The notes: generated from the sequence alone by a model not told the origin. Positions 22,739-33,694 are shown, numbered from the stretch's first letter. The stretch: DNA of 64,000 nt from Modestobacter roseus (GCF_007994135.1 NZ_VLKF01000001.1:3038001-3102000); one strand, 5' to 3'. Numbers and translations: made by a program.

Positions 22739-25354
22739 TCAGGTGCGGACGAACAGCCGGCGGTGGGTGCCACCGGGCGCCGCGGTGCGCACCCCGGTGC
22801 GCGCCAGCAGCCACCCCTCGAGGCGGTCCTCCGGCAGCGGCCGGCTCACCAGGAAGCCCTGCACCTTGTCGCAGCCCATCTGGGCCAGCAGGTCGCGGGT
22901 CACCTCGTCCTCGACGCCCTCGGCGACCACCCGGAGACCGAGGTTGTGCGCCAGCTCGACGATCGACCGGGCGATGAACGACTCGTTCTGGCTGGTCGAC
23001 ATGCCCAGCACGAAGCTCTTGTCGATCTTCAGCTCGTCGATGGGCAGCGCACGCAGCTGGGAGAGCGAGGAGTAGCCGGTGCCGAAGTCGTCCATCGACA
23101 GCCGCAGCCCGAGCGCGTGCAGGTCGGCCAGCACGGTGCCGTTGCGCACCGTGTCGTCGACGACGCTGCCCTCGGTGAGCTCCAGGGTGAGCAGCTCCCC
23201 CGGGACGCCGTGGTGCCGCAGCGCGCGGCGCACCCGGTCGACCAGGTCCGGCTCGGCGAGGCAGTGCGCGGAGAGGTTGACCGCCACCGACAGCGCGATG
23301 TCCTGGTCCAGCCAGCGGCGGCAGCGGTCCAGCGCCCGGTCGAGCACGTGGTCGGTCAGCGGCCCGATCCGGCCGATCTGCTCGGCCAGCGCGATGAAGT
23401 CGTCCGGGGGCACGTCGCCGTAGCGGGGGTGCGACCAGCGGACCAGGGTCTCGACGGAGACGATGTCGGACGTCCGGGTCTCCACGATCGGCTGGAACAC
23501 CACGGTGATCTGGCCGTCGGCGATCGCCGACTCCAGCTCGGTGCCCAGCTGCAGGCGGCGGAGGCTCTGCTGGTCCAGCACCGGGTGGTAGGTGGCGACG
23601 CCGCTGGAGCCGTGCGCGGCCAGCAGCGCGACGTCGGCCCGCTGGATCAGCGCGCCGGCGTCCGACCCGTGCACCGGCGCGGCGGCGACCCCGATGGTGA
23701 GGGAGACCTCCAGGTCCAGGCCGGCGACCTGGGCGCGGGTGGACGCCGCCTCCCGCAGCCGGCGGGCGGCCCGCTCGGTGGCCGCGAGCGACAGCCCGGG
23801 CAGCAGCACGGCGAACTGGCCGCCCTCCATGCGGGCCAGCACGGCCTGCGGCGGGGCGTGCTCGCGCAACAGCCCCGCGGTGACCATCAGCAGCTCGTCA
23901 CTGGCGGCGTGGCCCAGCGTGTCGGTGACGTTGGTGTAGCCGTCCAGCGCCGCCAGCACCAGGCCGACACGGGCGGTCTCGGGCTCGGCCCGCAGCAGCG
24001 CGTCGATCTCGGCCGCCAGGCGCTGCCGGTTGGGCAGCCCGGTGAGCCGGTCGTGGTCGGCGTCGTGCCGGATCTGCCCGAGCAGCTGCTGCTGCCGGAT
24101 CGCCGCGTTGACGTGGGTCAGCATCGACTCCAACGCCGCCCGGTCGGCGGCAGCGAAGGTGACGCTGTCGCTGCGCCGGTCGCAGACCTCGAGGTAGCCG
24201 GGCTCGCCCGCCGCGGTGACCACGGCGGCGCCGAGGGCCTCCCGCGCTCCCCGGCGGCCCAGCGCGGCGAGCTCGTCGGCGGAGGCGCGAGCGGCCGAGA
24301 CCAGTACCGCGCCCGTGCCGTCCGGCGCAGTGGCCCGGCGACGCAACAGGTCGTCGGGGTCGCCCGGGCCGTCGTACCAGCCGAGGTCGCCGTCGGTCGC
24401 ATCGACGAGCAGCAGCGGGCCGTCGTCCAGGTAGGGCGGCAGCCAGAGCGCCACCCGGTCGGCGTTCAGCAGCTCACGGACCGCGCGCACGATCTCCTGG
24501 GTGCCCGCTTCGTCCGGGCTCACCAGCTCGACCCGGCGGGCGAAGTCGTAGACGCGCTGCACCGTGCGCCGCTCCCGCGCGGCGCGCGCCGACTGCCGGA
24601 AGATCGCCAGGGCGCCGAGGAGCATCGGCAGGATCAGCACCCAGCTCCACGGGGTCATCCGGACGAGCAGCAGTGCGATCACCGCGACCACGACGCTCAG
24701 GGGCGCGAAGAGGGCATTCGGCAGGGCCGCCGCCCAGAACGGCCGGCTCGGGAAGCCCTCGGTGAGCGTGATCGCCAAGCAGACCCCGGCCATGCCCACG
24801 AGGTTGGCGCTCAGCACCGCCAGCACCAGACTGGCCCAGCTGAGCGGCTCGATGAGCTCCAGTGGTGGGAGGAGTGCGAGCACCGCCAGCGCGGCACACA
24901 GCTCCAGCACCGCGATCCCGGAGTTGAAGGCGAGCTTCGCCGGCGGGTTGCTCCGGATTCCCATGACAGCCAGGACGGCCACCACCCGGCAGACCGCGGT
25001 CCAGGCGCCGCCCACCTCGACCAGGCCGACCACCAGCGGGATCTCGGTGGGCGACAAGGAGATGGTCTGCCGGCGGAACTCGACGTCCAGCTGGGCGGAC
25101 TCGGTCAGCAGGAACGCGACCAGCAGGGTGAGGACGGCCCAGGGAGACGGATGAGCCCAGTTCCCGGGCAGCACCACGAGCGCGACGAGTGCGGCGGCGA
25201 CCAGGGTGAGGACGCCGATCGTCCCGGGACGGTGCAGAGGGGAGGTCCCCCGCTGCTCGGGGACCGGCTGAACGGCCAACGTGAGCCTGTCTCTAGAGGA
25301 GGCTGGTCGGGCGACGGTAACAGCGTGCTCGGCGCCCTGGAGGGCTCGTCTCAC
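22739..25354 (-). CDS. Membrane GGDEF-EAL protein with degenerate GGDEF: likely c-di-GMP phosphodiesterase
   Basis: Predicted inner-membrane c-di-GMP enzyme, 871 aa. The N-terminal ~270 residues contain about eight hydrophobic helices. A GAF-like region (~280-420) follows, then a GGDEF domain and an EAL domain to ~860. The diguanylate cyclase signature is EGGQF (510-514), lacking the catalytic Asp/Glu, so synthesis is unlikely. The EAL motif is ETL (635-637), but NLSAHC, ELTEG, DDFGTGYSSL, KIDKSFV and VAEGVED are present, consistent with phosphodiesterase activity. The start is uncertain; it lies 51 nt after the micro-ORF at 25406-25495, which could be co-transcribed. Confidence 0.9.
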   Translation of the reverse strand: MRRALQGAEHAVTVARPASSRDRLTLAVQPVPEQRGTSPLHRPGTIGVLTLVAAALVALVVLPGNWAHPSPWAVLTLLVAFLLTESAQLDVEFRRQTISLSPTEIPLVVGLVEVGGAWTAVCRVVAVLAVMGIRSNPPAKLAFNSGIAVLELCAALAVLALLPPLELIEPLSWASLVLAVLSANLVGMAGVCLAITLTEGFPSRPFWAAALPNALFAPLSVVVAVIALLLVRMTPWSWVLILPMLLGALAIFRQSARAARERRTVQRVYDFARRVELVSPDEAGTQEIVRAVRELLNADRVALWLPPYLDDGPLLLVDATDGDLGWYDGPGDPDDLLRRRATAPDGTGAVLVSAARASADELAALGRRGAREALGAAVVTAAGEPGYLEVCDRRSDSVTFAAADRAALESMLTHVNAAIRQQQLLGQIRHDADHDRLTGLPNRQRLAAEIDALLRAEPETARVGLVLAALDGYTNVTDTLGHAASDELLMVTAGLLREHAPPQAVLARMEGGQFAVLLPGLSLAATERAARRLREAASTRAQVAGLDLEVSLTIGVAAAPVHGSDAGALIQRADVALLAAHGSSGVATYHPVLDQQSLRRLQLGTELESAIADGQITVVFQPIVETRTSDIVSVETLVRWSHPRYGDVPPDDFIALAEQIGRIGPLTDHVLDRALDRCRRWLDQDIALSVAVNLSAHCLAEPDLVDRVRRALRHHGVPGELLTLELTEGSVVDDTVRNGTVLADLHALGLRLSMDDFGTGYSSLSQLRALPIDELKIDKSFVLGMSTSQNESFIARSIVELAHNLGLRVVAEGVEDEVTRDLLAQMGCDKVQGFLVSRPLPEDRLEGWLLARTGVRTAAPGGTHRRLFVRT

Positions 25355-25405
25355 CCCGTCGGGGCGGCCCGGGGACGGGCCCGCCCCGACGTCACGGGCG
25401 CGTCG

Positions 25406-25495
25406 TCAGCGGGTCCACTTCCAGCCGCGGGTCCACTTCCAGCCGCGGTCGGCGGTGGCGGTACGGACGACGGAGGTGCTGGTGGAGCTGGACAT
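25406..25495 (-). CDS. 29-aa Trp-rich micro-peptide with repeated RGWKWT
   Basis: A short open frame: MSSSTSTSVVRTATADRGWK then WTRGWKWTR and TGA. A strong GAGGAG Shine-Dalgarno sits 5 nt before the ATG. The sequence RGWKWT occurs twice, encoded by a perfect 18-bp tandem duplication. It lies 51 nt upstream of the GGDEF-EAL gene on the same strand. It may be a leader peptide, a small membrane-active peptide or a peptide precursor. No homology can be checked here. The good ribosome site and the Ser/Thr-rich start argue for real translation. Confidence 0.5.
   Translation of the reverse strand: MSSSTSTSVVRTATADRGWKWTRGWKWTR
25409..25444. repeat. 18-bp perfect tandem duplication
   Basis: GCGGGTCCACTTCCAGCC occurs twice head to tail (25409-25426 and 25427-25444). 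It encodes the doubled RGWKWT at the end of the micro-ORF. Confidence 0.95.
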
Positions 25496-25660
25496 GACGT
25501 CTCCTCGGGGCATGACGGTCTGCTCTGTCAGTTCTCGCTGAGCGGCAGCGGCCCACGCGGGGGCAGAGCGTCATCCGGCAACACACCGCGTTGATCACAT
25601 TGCAGAAGGTCACTCGATCGGGCAAGTCCATCCACTGCCGTGTCGGAATTTTTCGCGGTG

Positions 25661-25679
25661 TCGTGACTGAGAGTCACGA
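25661..25679. promoter_or_regulatory. Perfect inverted repeat TCGTGACT-GAG-AGTCACGA
   Basis: Arms of 8 bp with a 3-nt centre. It lies 37 nt past the stop of the large hypothetical gene and about 165 nt upstream of the micro-ORF. It could be an operator for the micro-ORF/EAL unit or a weak terminator. It is one of the few AT-richer spots in this area (AATTTTTC nearby). Confidence 0.4.
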
Positions 25680-25715
25680 ATTCAGGGGTCGATGGTGTCG
25701 ATCGGGTGAACCACC

Positions 25716-27839
25716 TCAGCGGGGCCCCACAGTCGGGCGCGGGCGGCGCTCCCGCTCGGAGGGAGGGCCGAGCGCATCGGAGACCAGCCCCTCGACCACG
25801 TCGTGGAGAACGGCTCCGGCCGTGCTGCCGGTGTACCGGGCCGGCAACGGCGGGAGGGTCAGGACGGCCGAGGTGCGGGTGAAGCCGGCGCTCCCGGCCT
25901 GGACGGCGGCCCGGCCGGCCGGCGTGCCCACGCCGGACGGCCGCACGCCGGCGGCACCCGTGACGACGGCCGCCGCCAGCCTCGCGGCGTCCTCGGCGGT
26001 GTGCACCGGCCCCGTGTCGGGCTCGAACCGGATCCGCCCGTCCGCCTGCAGGAGCACCGCGCCGACGTCGACGACGACGCCCGCGGGAACGCCGACCTTC
26101 GCCTTCCGGACGAGGTCCACCGGCGCGGTCAGCAGGTCGTAGGTGGCGGTCCACGCCCGGGTGTCGACGACCTCCTCGGCGAAGCGCAGGGCGTACCGGG
26201 CCCGGTGCCCGAACTCCTGGACGGCGACCAGGGCGCCGGCCGTCTCGGCGCGGTGCTCCCCACCGAGCGCCAGCCCGCCGACCAGGCTGCTGGTGAGCCG
26301 TTGCTCGGCCGGGGGCTCGGTGAGCAGCAGCCCGAGGCCGCGCAGCCCGGTGTCCTGGGCCGGGGACAGCGGCTCGCCCGTGCCGGCGGCGGCGAGGTCG
26401 CCGCGGACCAGCTCCGACCGGTCGGCCACCAACATGCCGATCGCGCCCGCCAGCTGACCGAGCGCCTCGAGGTGCACCGGTTCGCCGATGCCCAGCGGCC
26501 CGCTCCCCCGCCCGGGGGCGCCGAGCGCGGCGTCGGCCGGGTCGAGCCCCTGGCCCAGCGCCTGCAGTGCCTGCCTGGCGAGGTGGTCCGTGTCGGTCGC
26601 GTCGCCGGCCAGCGCGATCAGCGCCGAGGCGGTCCAGCCGTCGTCGTCGTGCACCCGGCGCAGCAGGCCGGCCCAGGCGAGGGAGGTGTGCAGCAACCGG
26701 CTCGCCGCGTCGGCATCCCCGGCGCCGACGATCGCGGTGAGCGCCGCCGCCACCGGGTCAGGCCGCCCGGCCGGGACCCGGTCGACGGCGCGGTGCCCCT
26801 GGACCGCCTCACGTTCGAGCAGGTGCCTGCCCCAGGCGGCGACCAGCGCCGCCCCGGCGCCCGGCGCGGCGAGCACCACCCCCATGCCGACCGCCGTCTC
26901 GTCGTGCCGCGGGTCCGGGTCGTGCAGCGGCAGCGTCACTGCGCTGAGCACCTCGCGCACCCGGGGAGTGGGCTGGGCTCCGGCACCTGCGGAGGTGAGC
27001 GCGGCCGCCAGCAGCCCGGCGAGCGGCGCCTCCTCGCCCGTGCCGGCCTGCTCGGAGAGCAGCGCGAGCAGGAAGGTGAGCCCGTCCGCGCCGAGCGCGG
27101 CGACGAAGGCCTCGGCCACCGCCGGCACGGCCACCGCCTCGGCCCACCGGAGGGCGGCGTCACGGGTGTCCGTGGCGGCGTCCGGGCCGGTCAGCTCGGC
27201 CGCGGCGCGGACGCCCATCGTGGTCAGTGCCCCGTCACCCCAGCCCGGCAGGAGGCCGGCCAGGTGCACGGTGACGTCGGTGACCGACCTCGATCCACCA
27301 CTCCCTGCCACTCCCTGACCGGCAGCGGCCAGCACCCCGGCCGCCTCAGCCGCGTCCCGCTCCAGGTCGGCGAGGAGTGCCGCGTGCTCGGCCGCCCGGT
27401 CGCCCTCCGCCACGACGAGTCGGGCGGCCAACGCCTCGGCCCGTCCCCGGGCGGTCTCGTCACCGGTGCGGGCCGCGGCGAGCAGCCGGCCGAACTCGGC
27501 ACGGGCCTGCGCGACGTCGGCCTCCTGGTCCTCGCGCAGGGCACGCAGCCGGGCCAGGGCACCGAGCCAGCCGTCGTGGTGCTCCCGCAGCCGGCCCGAC
27601 ACGACGGTCAGGGCGTGGTGCAGCCCGTCCGCGACACCGAGGGCCGCCGCCACCTCGCCCGCCGCGACGCGCGCGTCCTCGCCCTGCCAGCCGGTGAGCA
27701 CCGCGGCCGGTCGGAGCAGGTGGACCGCCAGGCCGGCGGTGAAGGCGGCCGACCCGAGCTCGTCGAGGACCGCACCGAGCGCGGTCACCGATCCCGGCGG
27801 GTCGGGCAGCTCGACCGGCCTCGGCAGGGTGGCGGTCAC
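25716..27839 (-). CDS. Large hypothetical protein, possibly DUF6571-like, paired with an EspC/WXG100-like protein
   Basis: A 707-aa protein starting at GTG 27839, whose first bases overlap the upstream gene's TGA, so coupled translation is likely. There is no signal peptide. It is almost entirely Ala/Leu-rich helix, with a coiled-coil-like stretch at about residues 75-155. Phrases such as FVAALGADGLTFLLALLSEQ and LVAAWGRHLLEREAV resemble large actinobacterial proteins encoded next to WXG100/EspC-type genes. I suggest a type VII secretion-associated protein. The family assignment is tentative and the function unknown. Confidence 0.65.
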   Translation of the reverse strand: MTATLPRPVELPDPPGSVTALGAVLDELGSAAFTAGLAVHLLRPAAVLTGWQGEDARVAAGEVAAALGVADGLHHALTVVSGRLREHHDGWLGALARLRALREDQEADVAQARAEFGRLLAAARTGDETARGRAEALAARLVVAEGDRAAEHAALLADLERDAAEAAGVLAAAGQGVAGSGGSRSVTDVTVHLAGLLPGWGDGALTTMGVRAAAELTGPDAATDTRDAALRWAEAVAVPAVAEAFVAALGADGLTFLLALLSEQAGTGEEAPLAGLLAAALTSAGAGAQPTPRVREVLSAVTLPLHDPDPRHDETAVGMGVVLAAPGAGAALVAAWGRHLLEREAVQGHRAVDRVPAGRPDPVAAALTAIVGAGDADAASRLLHTSLAWAGLLRRVHDDDGWTASALIALAGDATDTDHLARQALQALGQGLDPADAALGAPGRGSGPLGIGEPVHLEALGQLAGAIGMLVADRSELVRGDLAAAGTGEPLSPAQDTGLRGLGLLLTEPPAEQRLTSSLVGGLALGGEHRAETAGALVAVQEFGHRARYALRFAEEVVDTRAWTATYDLLTAPVDLVRKAKVGVPAGVVVDVGAVLLQADGRIRFEPDTGPVHTAEDAARLAAAVVTGAAGVRPSGVGTPAGRAAVQAGSAGFTRTSAVLTLPPLPARYTGSTAGAVLHDVVEGLVSDALGPPSERERRPRPTVGPR

Positions 27840-28117
27840 CGGGGCAGTCCCTCCCCTGGTACGGGCCGCACCGAGCCGTCCAGCCCGAGCCAGGAGTCCG
27901 CCGCGGCGGCCACCGCACCGCCGAGCCAGGTGAGCTCGGCCGCCAGGCACCCGGCGGCGGTGCGGAGGACCTCGGTGCACGCGGTCACCTCCGGGCCCAC
28001 CGGGCCACCGACCGCGCCGCCCAGCAGTGCCTGCCCGGACGTGCCGACCTGGCCGGCCGCTGCCCCCAGCACCTCCGCCAGCTCGTACAGCCGGGCCGGG
28101 ACCACCTCGATGACCAT
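27836..28117 (-). CDS. EspC/WXG100-like small helical protein
   Basis: A 93-aa protein starting MVIEVVPARLYELAEVLGAA. It looks like a two-helix protein: LYELAEVLGAAAGQVGTSG, a Gly/Pro break, then AAELTWLGGAVAAAADSWL. Size, helix-turn-helix shape and the Trp/Gly-containing second half fit ESX secretion-associated proteins of the EspC/WXG100 style, though no clean WXG turn is present. Its stop overlaps the start of the 707-aa gene. No ESX ATPase or membrane component is in the window. Confidence 0.55.
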   Translation of the reverse strand: MVIEVVPARLYELAEVLGAAAGQVGTSGQALLGGAVGGPVGPEVTACTEVLRTAAGCLAAELTWLGGAVAAAADSWLGLDGSVRPVPGEGLPR

Positions 28118-28279
28118 GGCGGCAGTCTGCGGGCTGCGCCGTGCCCGGCCGGGCGTCGTCCACAGGCTCCCCTCGGCCACCCGGGCCGGACGGGGTGGTC
28201 GTCCACACCACCCACAGGCGCCGTCCACAATCGGTGGACAACGGTGCCGGCCCCGACGTCAGCGCCCTACGCTGCCCGC

Positions 28280-28732
28280 GTGCACGCCCGCCCACCCGCC
28301 GCCGACCCGGCCCGGTCCGACCCCGAGGCCGGGTCGACCCTGCCCTTCGTGCTGGTCTGCTGGCTGGTCGCGGCGCTGATGGTGCTCGGGGCCGTCGCCG
28401 CCTCCGACGCCTTCCTCGAGCAGCAGGAGGTGCAGTCGGTGTGCGACGGAGCCGCGCTCGCCGCGGCCAACCAGGCCGACGAGGCGGTCGTCTACCGCCA
28501 GGGCGTCGGCACCGAGCTGCCGCTCACCCGCGCGGGGGCCGAGGCTGCGGTCGCCGACCAGCTCGCCGACGCCGGGGTCCGGCTGGACGCCTGGTCGGCG
28601 GCGACCGACGGCGTCGAGGTGACCGTCCGCTGCACCCGGGTGGTCGAGATCGCCTTCGGCTGGCTGTTCCTCGGCGGTGAACCGCTGGAGCGCACCGCGG
28701 TGGCCAGCGCCCGGGCCCCGACGGTGGCCTGA
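28280..28732 (+). CDS. TadG/TadE-like single-pass membrane protein
   Basis: A 150-aa protein from GTG 28280 (no Shine-Dalgarno; probably leaderless, with TACGCT just upstream). It has a short N-terminus, one membrane helix (TLPFVLVCWLVAALMVLGAV), and then the motif VCDGAALAAANQADEAV. That motif is characteristic of Flp-pilus TadG/TadE-like proteins, which are processed or anchored at the membrane. Other tad genes are not nearby, so its role here is unclear. It is divergent from the EspC-like pair. Confidence 0.7.
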   Translation: MHARPPAADPARSDPEAGSTLPFVLVCWLVAALMVLGAVAASDAFLEQQEVQSVCDGAALAAANQADEAVVYRQGVGTELPLTRAGAEAAVADQLADAGVRLDAWSAATDGVEVTVRCTRVVEIAFGWLFLGGEPLERTAVASARAPTVA

Positions 28733-28744
28733 CCCCGGGAGACG

Positions 28745-28777
28745 GAACGGCCCCCGACCGGGGGTCGGGGGCCGTTC
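28745..28777. terminator. Bidirectional hairpin between TadG-like gene and tRNA-Tyr
   Basis: A 15-bp perfect stem (GAACGGCCCCCGACC / GGTCGGGGGCCGTTC) with a 3-nt loop. It serves the plus-strand TadG-like gene and the minus-strand tRNA-Tyr, which converge here. Confidence 0.88.
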
Positions 28778-28787
28778 GTACCAGGCG

Positions 28788-28869
28788 TGGCGGGTGAAGG
28801 ATTCGAACCTTCGTAGGCTAAGCCGACGGATTTACAGTCCGCTCCCATTGGCCACTCGGGCAACCCGCC
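28788..28869 (-). tRNA. tRNA-Tyr (anticodon GTA)
   Basis: An 82-nt class II tRNA on the minus strand: acceptor GGCGGGT / ACCCGCC, anticodon arm GCGGACTGTAAATCCGT, a long variable arm (CGGCTTAGCCTACG region) and T-arm AAGGTTCGAATCCTT. The long variable arm is typical of bacterial tRNA-Tyr. Confidence 0.95.
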
Positions 28870-28959
28870 GTGGTGGTACGGGAAGAGAGTACAAGACGAG
28901 GGTCGGCCGTCTCCGGGGTACCGGGAGGGGGCCGCCCGCGGCAGAGGAGGAAACCCCAG

Positions 28960-29451
28960 ATGGCCGATGCGTCCTTCGACGTGGTGAGCAAGGTCGACCG
29001 GCAGGAGGTCGACAACGCTCTGAACCAGGCCGGCAAGGAGCTCTCCCAGCGGTTCGACTTCCGGGGCGTCAACGCCTCGATCGCCTGGGCCGGCGAGGAG
29101 GGCGTCACGCTGACGGCCGACACCGAGGAGCGGGTGACGGCCGCGCTGGACGTGTTCAAGGAGAAGCTGGTCAAGCGCGGCATCTCGATGAAGGCGCTCG
29201 ACGCCGGCGAGCCGCAGGCCTCCGGCAAGAGCTACAAGATCACCGCCACGATCCAGCAGGGCATAGCCTCGGACAAGGCCAAGCAGATCGCGAAGATCAT
29301 CCGGGACGAGGGCCCGAAGGGCGTGCAGGCGCAGATCCAGGGCGATCAGCTGCGGGTCAGCGGCAAGAAGCGCGACGACCTGCAGGCGGTGCAGCAGCTG
29401 CTGAAGGGCAAGGACCTCGACGTCGCCCTGCAGTTCGACAACTACCGGTGA
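28960..29451 (+). CDS. YajQ family protein
   Basis: A 163-aa member of the YajQ family (DUF520). It is a double ferredoxin-like-fold, nucleotide-binding protein; homologues bind c-di-GMP in Xanthomonas. The start [20 protein letters not shown] and the end [10 protein letters not shown] are the family signatures, with [15 protein letters not shown] in between. The start is at ATG 28960 with GAGGAGG upstream. Given the two c-di-GMP enzymes in this window, a receptor role is possible but unproven. Confidence 0.93.
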   Translation: MADASFDVVSKVDRQEVDNALNQAGKELSQRFDFRGVNASIAWAGEEGVTLTADTEERVTAALDVFKEKLVKRGISMKALDAGEPQASGKSYKITATIQQGIASDKAKQIAKIIRDEGPKGVQAQIQGDQLRVSGKKRDDLQAVQQLLKGKDLDVALQFDNYR

Positions 29452-29456
29452 CGTGT

Positions 29457-29489
29457 GGAGGGCCCCCTCGCCCGGCGAGGGGGCCCTCC
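29457..29489. terminator. Bidirectional terminator yajQ / htpX
   Basis: A 14-bp stem (GGAGGGCCCCCTCG / CGAGGGGGCCCTCC) with a CCCGG loop, between the convergent stop codons. It serves both genes. Confidence 0.88.
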
Positions 29490-29491
29490 CG

Positions 29492-30361
29492 CTACCGGCC
29501 GAGCCGGCGGGCCATCTCCTCGAGCCGGGCGATCCGCTGCGGCATCGGCGGGTGGGTGGCGAACATCGAGGCCATCCCCGCCCCGCGGAACGGGTTGGCG
29601 ATCATCAGGTGGCTCTGGGTGACCAGCCGGTCGTCCTGCGGCAGCGGGCGGGCGGCCACGCCCTGCTCGAGCTTGCGCAGCGCACTGGCCAGTGCCAGCG
29701 GGTCCTGGGAGAGCTCGGAGCCGGAGGCGTCCGCCTGGTACTCCCGGCTGCGGCTGATCGCCGTCCGCACCAGGCCGGCAGCCAGCGGGCCCAGGAACAC
29801 CAGCAGCAGGCCACCCAGCGCGCCGCCACCCTCCCGGTCCTCGGACCGGCCGCCGAACAGCGAGGCGAACATCGCCATGTGCGCCAGGTAGGTGATCACC
29901 GTGGCCATGGCCCCGGCCACCGAGCTGATCAGGATGTCGCGGTTGTAGACGTGCGAGAGCTCGTGCGCGAGCACCCCGCGCAGCTCGCGCCGGTCCAGCA
30001 GCTCCAGGATCCCCTGGGTGCAGCAGACCGCGGCGTTGCGCGGGTTCCGCCCGGTGGCGAACGCGTTGGGCTGGTCGGTGGGGCTGACGTAGAGCCGGGG
30101 CATCGGCTGGCGCGCCTCGGTGGCCAGCTCCCGCACGATGGCGTACAGCTGCGGCGCCTGGGTCTCGGTCACCGGGAAGGCCCGCATCGCCCGGAGGGCC
30201 AGCTTGTCGGAGTTGAAGTAGGCGTAGCCGTTGACCCCGAGAGCCACCACCAGGGCGATCAGCAGGCCGCCCCGACCGAAGAAGCTGCCGACGAGCAGGA
30301 TCGCGCCGGCCATCAGGCCGAGGAGCACCGCCGTCTTCAGACCGTTGTTCCACCGTTGCAC
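29492..30361 (-). CDS. htpX: Zinc metalloprotease HtpX
   Basis: Integral-membrane M48 metalloprotease for quality control of membrane proteins, 289 aa. I choose GTG 30361 ([20 protein letters not shown]) because the family starts this way; the frame upstream is non-conserved. Two hydrophobic helices lie at ~8-45. The zinc motif HELSH is in [14 protein letters not shown], and the downstream Glu ligand is likely in [10 protein letters not shown]. Further membrane segments lie around [20 protein letters not shown]. It is divergent from korA. Confidence 0.93.
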   Translation of the reverse strand: MQRWNNGLKTAVLLGLMAGAILLVGSFFGRGGLLIALVVALGVNGYAYFNSDKLALRAMRAFPVTETQAPQLYAIVRELATEARQPMPRLYVSPTDQPNAFATGRNPRNAAVCCTQGILELLDRRELRGVLAHELSHVYNRDILISSVAGAMATVITYLAHMAMFASLFGGRSEDREGGGALGGLLLVFLGPLAAGLVRTAISRSREYQADASGSELSQDPLALASALRKLEQGVAARPLPQDDRLVTQSHLMIANPFRGAGMASMFATHPPMPQRIARLEEMARRLGR

Positions 30362-30449
30362 GCCCAGCAGAACGGAGGGGACCCGGCACCCGTTCCCCGG
30401 AGACCCGGGGACCCGGGGAGGCGCCGTGAGGCCAGGCAACCCTGTGTGC

Positions 30450-30524
30450 GGTACCTCACGTTCGCCCGGGACCGGGTCGGTGGCGGCGACCCGCACGTAA
30501 CCTGGCGCGTTGGAGGTACCTCAC
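30450..30524. repeat. Direct repeat GGTACCTCAC in the htpX-korA divergent region
   Basis: Two exact copies (30450-30459 and 30515-30524), 65 bp apart. The second sits directly before the korA start and overlaps its Shine-Dalgarno (GGAGGT). It could be a paired binding site, or a chance repeat. Confidence 0.35.
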
Positions 30525-30526
30525 AG

Positions 30527-32538
<2,012 letters not shown>

Positions 32539-32542
<4 letters not shown>

Positions 32543-33681
32543 CCGCCATCGGCTCCAGCGACACCGAGTCCACCAACGCGCACGTCCACGACCTCGGCAT
32601 GCCCGCCGGCGGCCCGGACGTCACGACGATCGCCGGCGCCATCGACGCCTCGATCGCCGCCAACGGCGAGAAGCAGACGGCGCTCAAGGCCAAGGACCTC
32701 AAGACCGACCAGGAGGTGCGCTGGTGCCCCGGGTGCGGTGACTACGTCATCCTCAACGCGGTCCAGAGCTTCCTGCCCAGCCTCGGCATCGCCCGCGAGG
32801 ACATGGTCATCGTGTCCGGGATCGGGTGCTCCTCCCGGTTCCCGTACTACATGAACACCTACGGGATGCACTCGATCCACGGCCGCGCCCCGGCCATCGC
32901 GACCGGTCTGGCGGCCTCCCGCCCCGACCTGTCGGTGTGGGTCGTCACCGGGGACGGTGACGCGCTCTCCATCGGCGGCAACCACCTGATCCACACCCTG
33001 CGCCGCAACGTGAACCTGACGATCCTGCTGTTCAACAACCGGATCTACGGGCTCACCAAGGGCCAGTACTCGCCGACGTCGGAGGTCGGCAAGGTCACCA
33101 AGTCCACGCCGATGGGCTCGATCGACGCCCCGTTCAACCCGGTGTCGCTCGCGCTGGGCGCGGACGCGACCTTCGTCGGCCGGGCGATGGACTCCGACCG
33201 CAAGGGCCTCACCGACGTGCTGCGCCAGGCCGCCGAGCACCAGGGCACGTCGCTGGTGGAGATCTACCAGAACTGCAACATCTTCAACGACGGCGCGTTC
33301 GAGCTGCTCAAGGACCCGGCCACCGGCCCGATGTGGACCATCCCGCTGGTGCACGGCGAGCCGCTCGTCTTCGGCCCGGGGGGCGCCTCCTGCGTCGTCC
33401 GCGACGACTTCGGCGGCCTGCGGATCGCCGAGACCAACCAGGTCGACGCCAGCCAGATCGTGGTGCACGACGCGCACCGCGAGGACCCGTCGTACGCCTT
33501 CGCGCTGTCCCGGCTGTCCAGCCAGGACCTGCGCTACAGCCCGATGGGCGTCTTCCGGTCGGTGGCCAAGCCCACGTACGACCGGATGATGGCCGACCAG
33601 CTCGAGGACGCCGCGGCGCAGGAGCCCGCCGACCTCGACGCGCTGCTGGCCGGCGGCGACAGCTGGACCGTCCCCGCCTGA
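32539..33681 (+). CDS. korB: 2-oxoglutarate:ferredoxin oxidoreductase subunit beta
   Basis: Thiamine-diphosphate and Fe-S subunit of KorAB, 380 aa from GTG 32539, whose first bases overlap the korA stop. Key sequences are RWCPGCGDYVILNAVQSF (cluster Cys and ThDP end), GIGCSSRFPYYMNTYGMHSI, and the ThDP/Mg motif VVTGDGDALSIGGNH. The long N-terminus (~55 aa) before the first cysteine is usual here. No ferredoxin gene is adjacent. A strong terminator follows. Confidence 0.94.
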
Positions 33682-33694
33682 CCCGGACGCCGGA

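Noticed and set aside
22763..28379. Two long plus-strand open frames across the GGDEF-EAL and hypothetical genes (22763-25594 and 25803-28379)
   Set aside because: Both are antisense shadows. The real proteins are on the minus strand with domain or coupling evidence.
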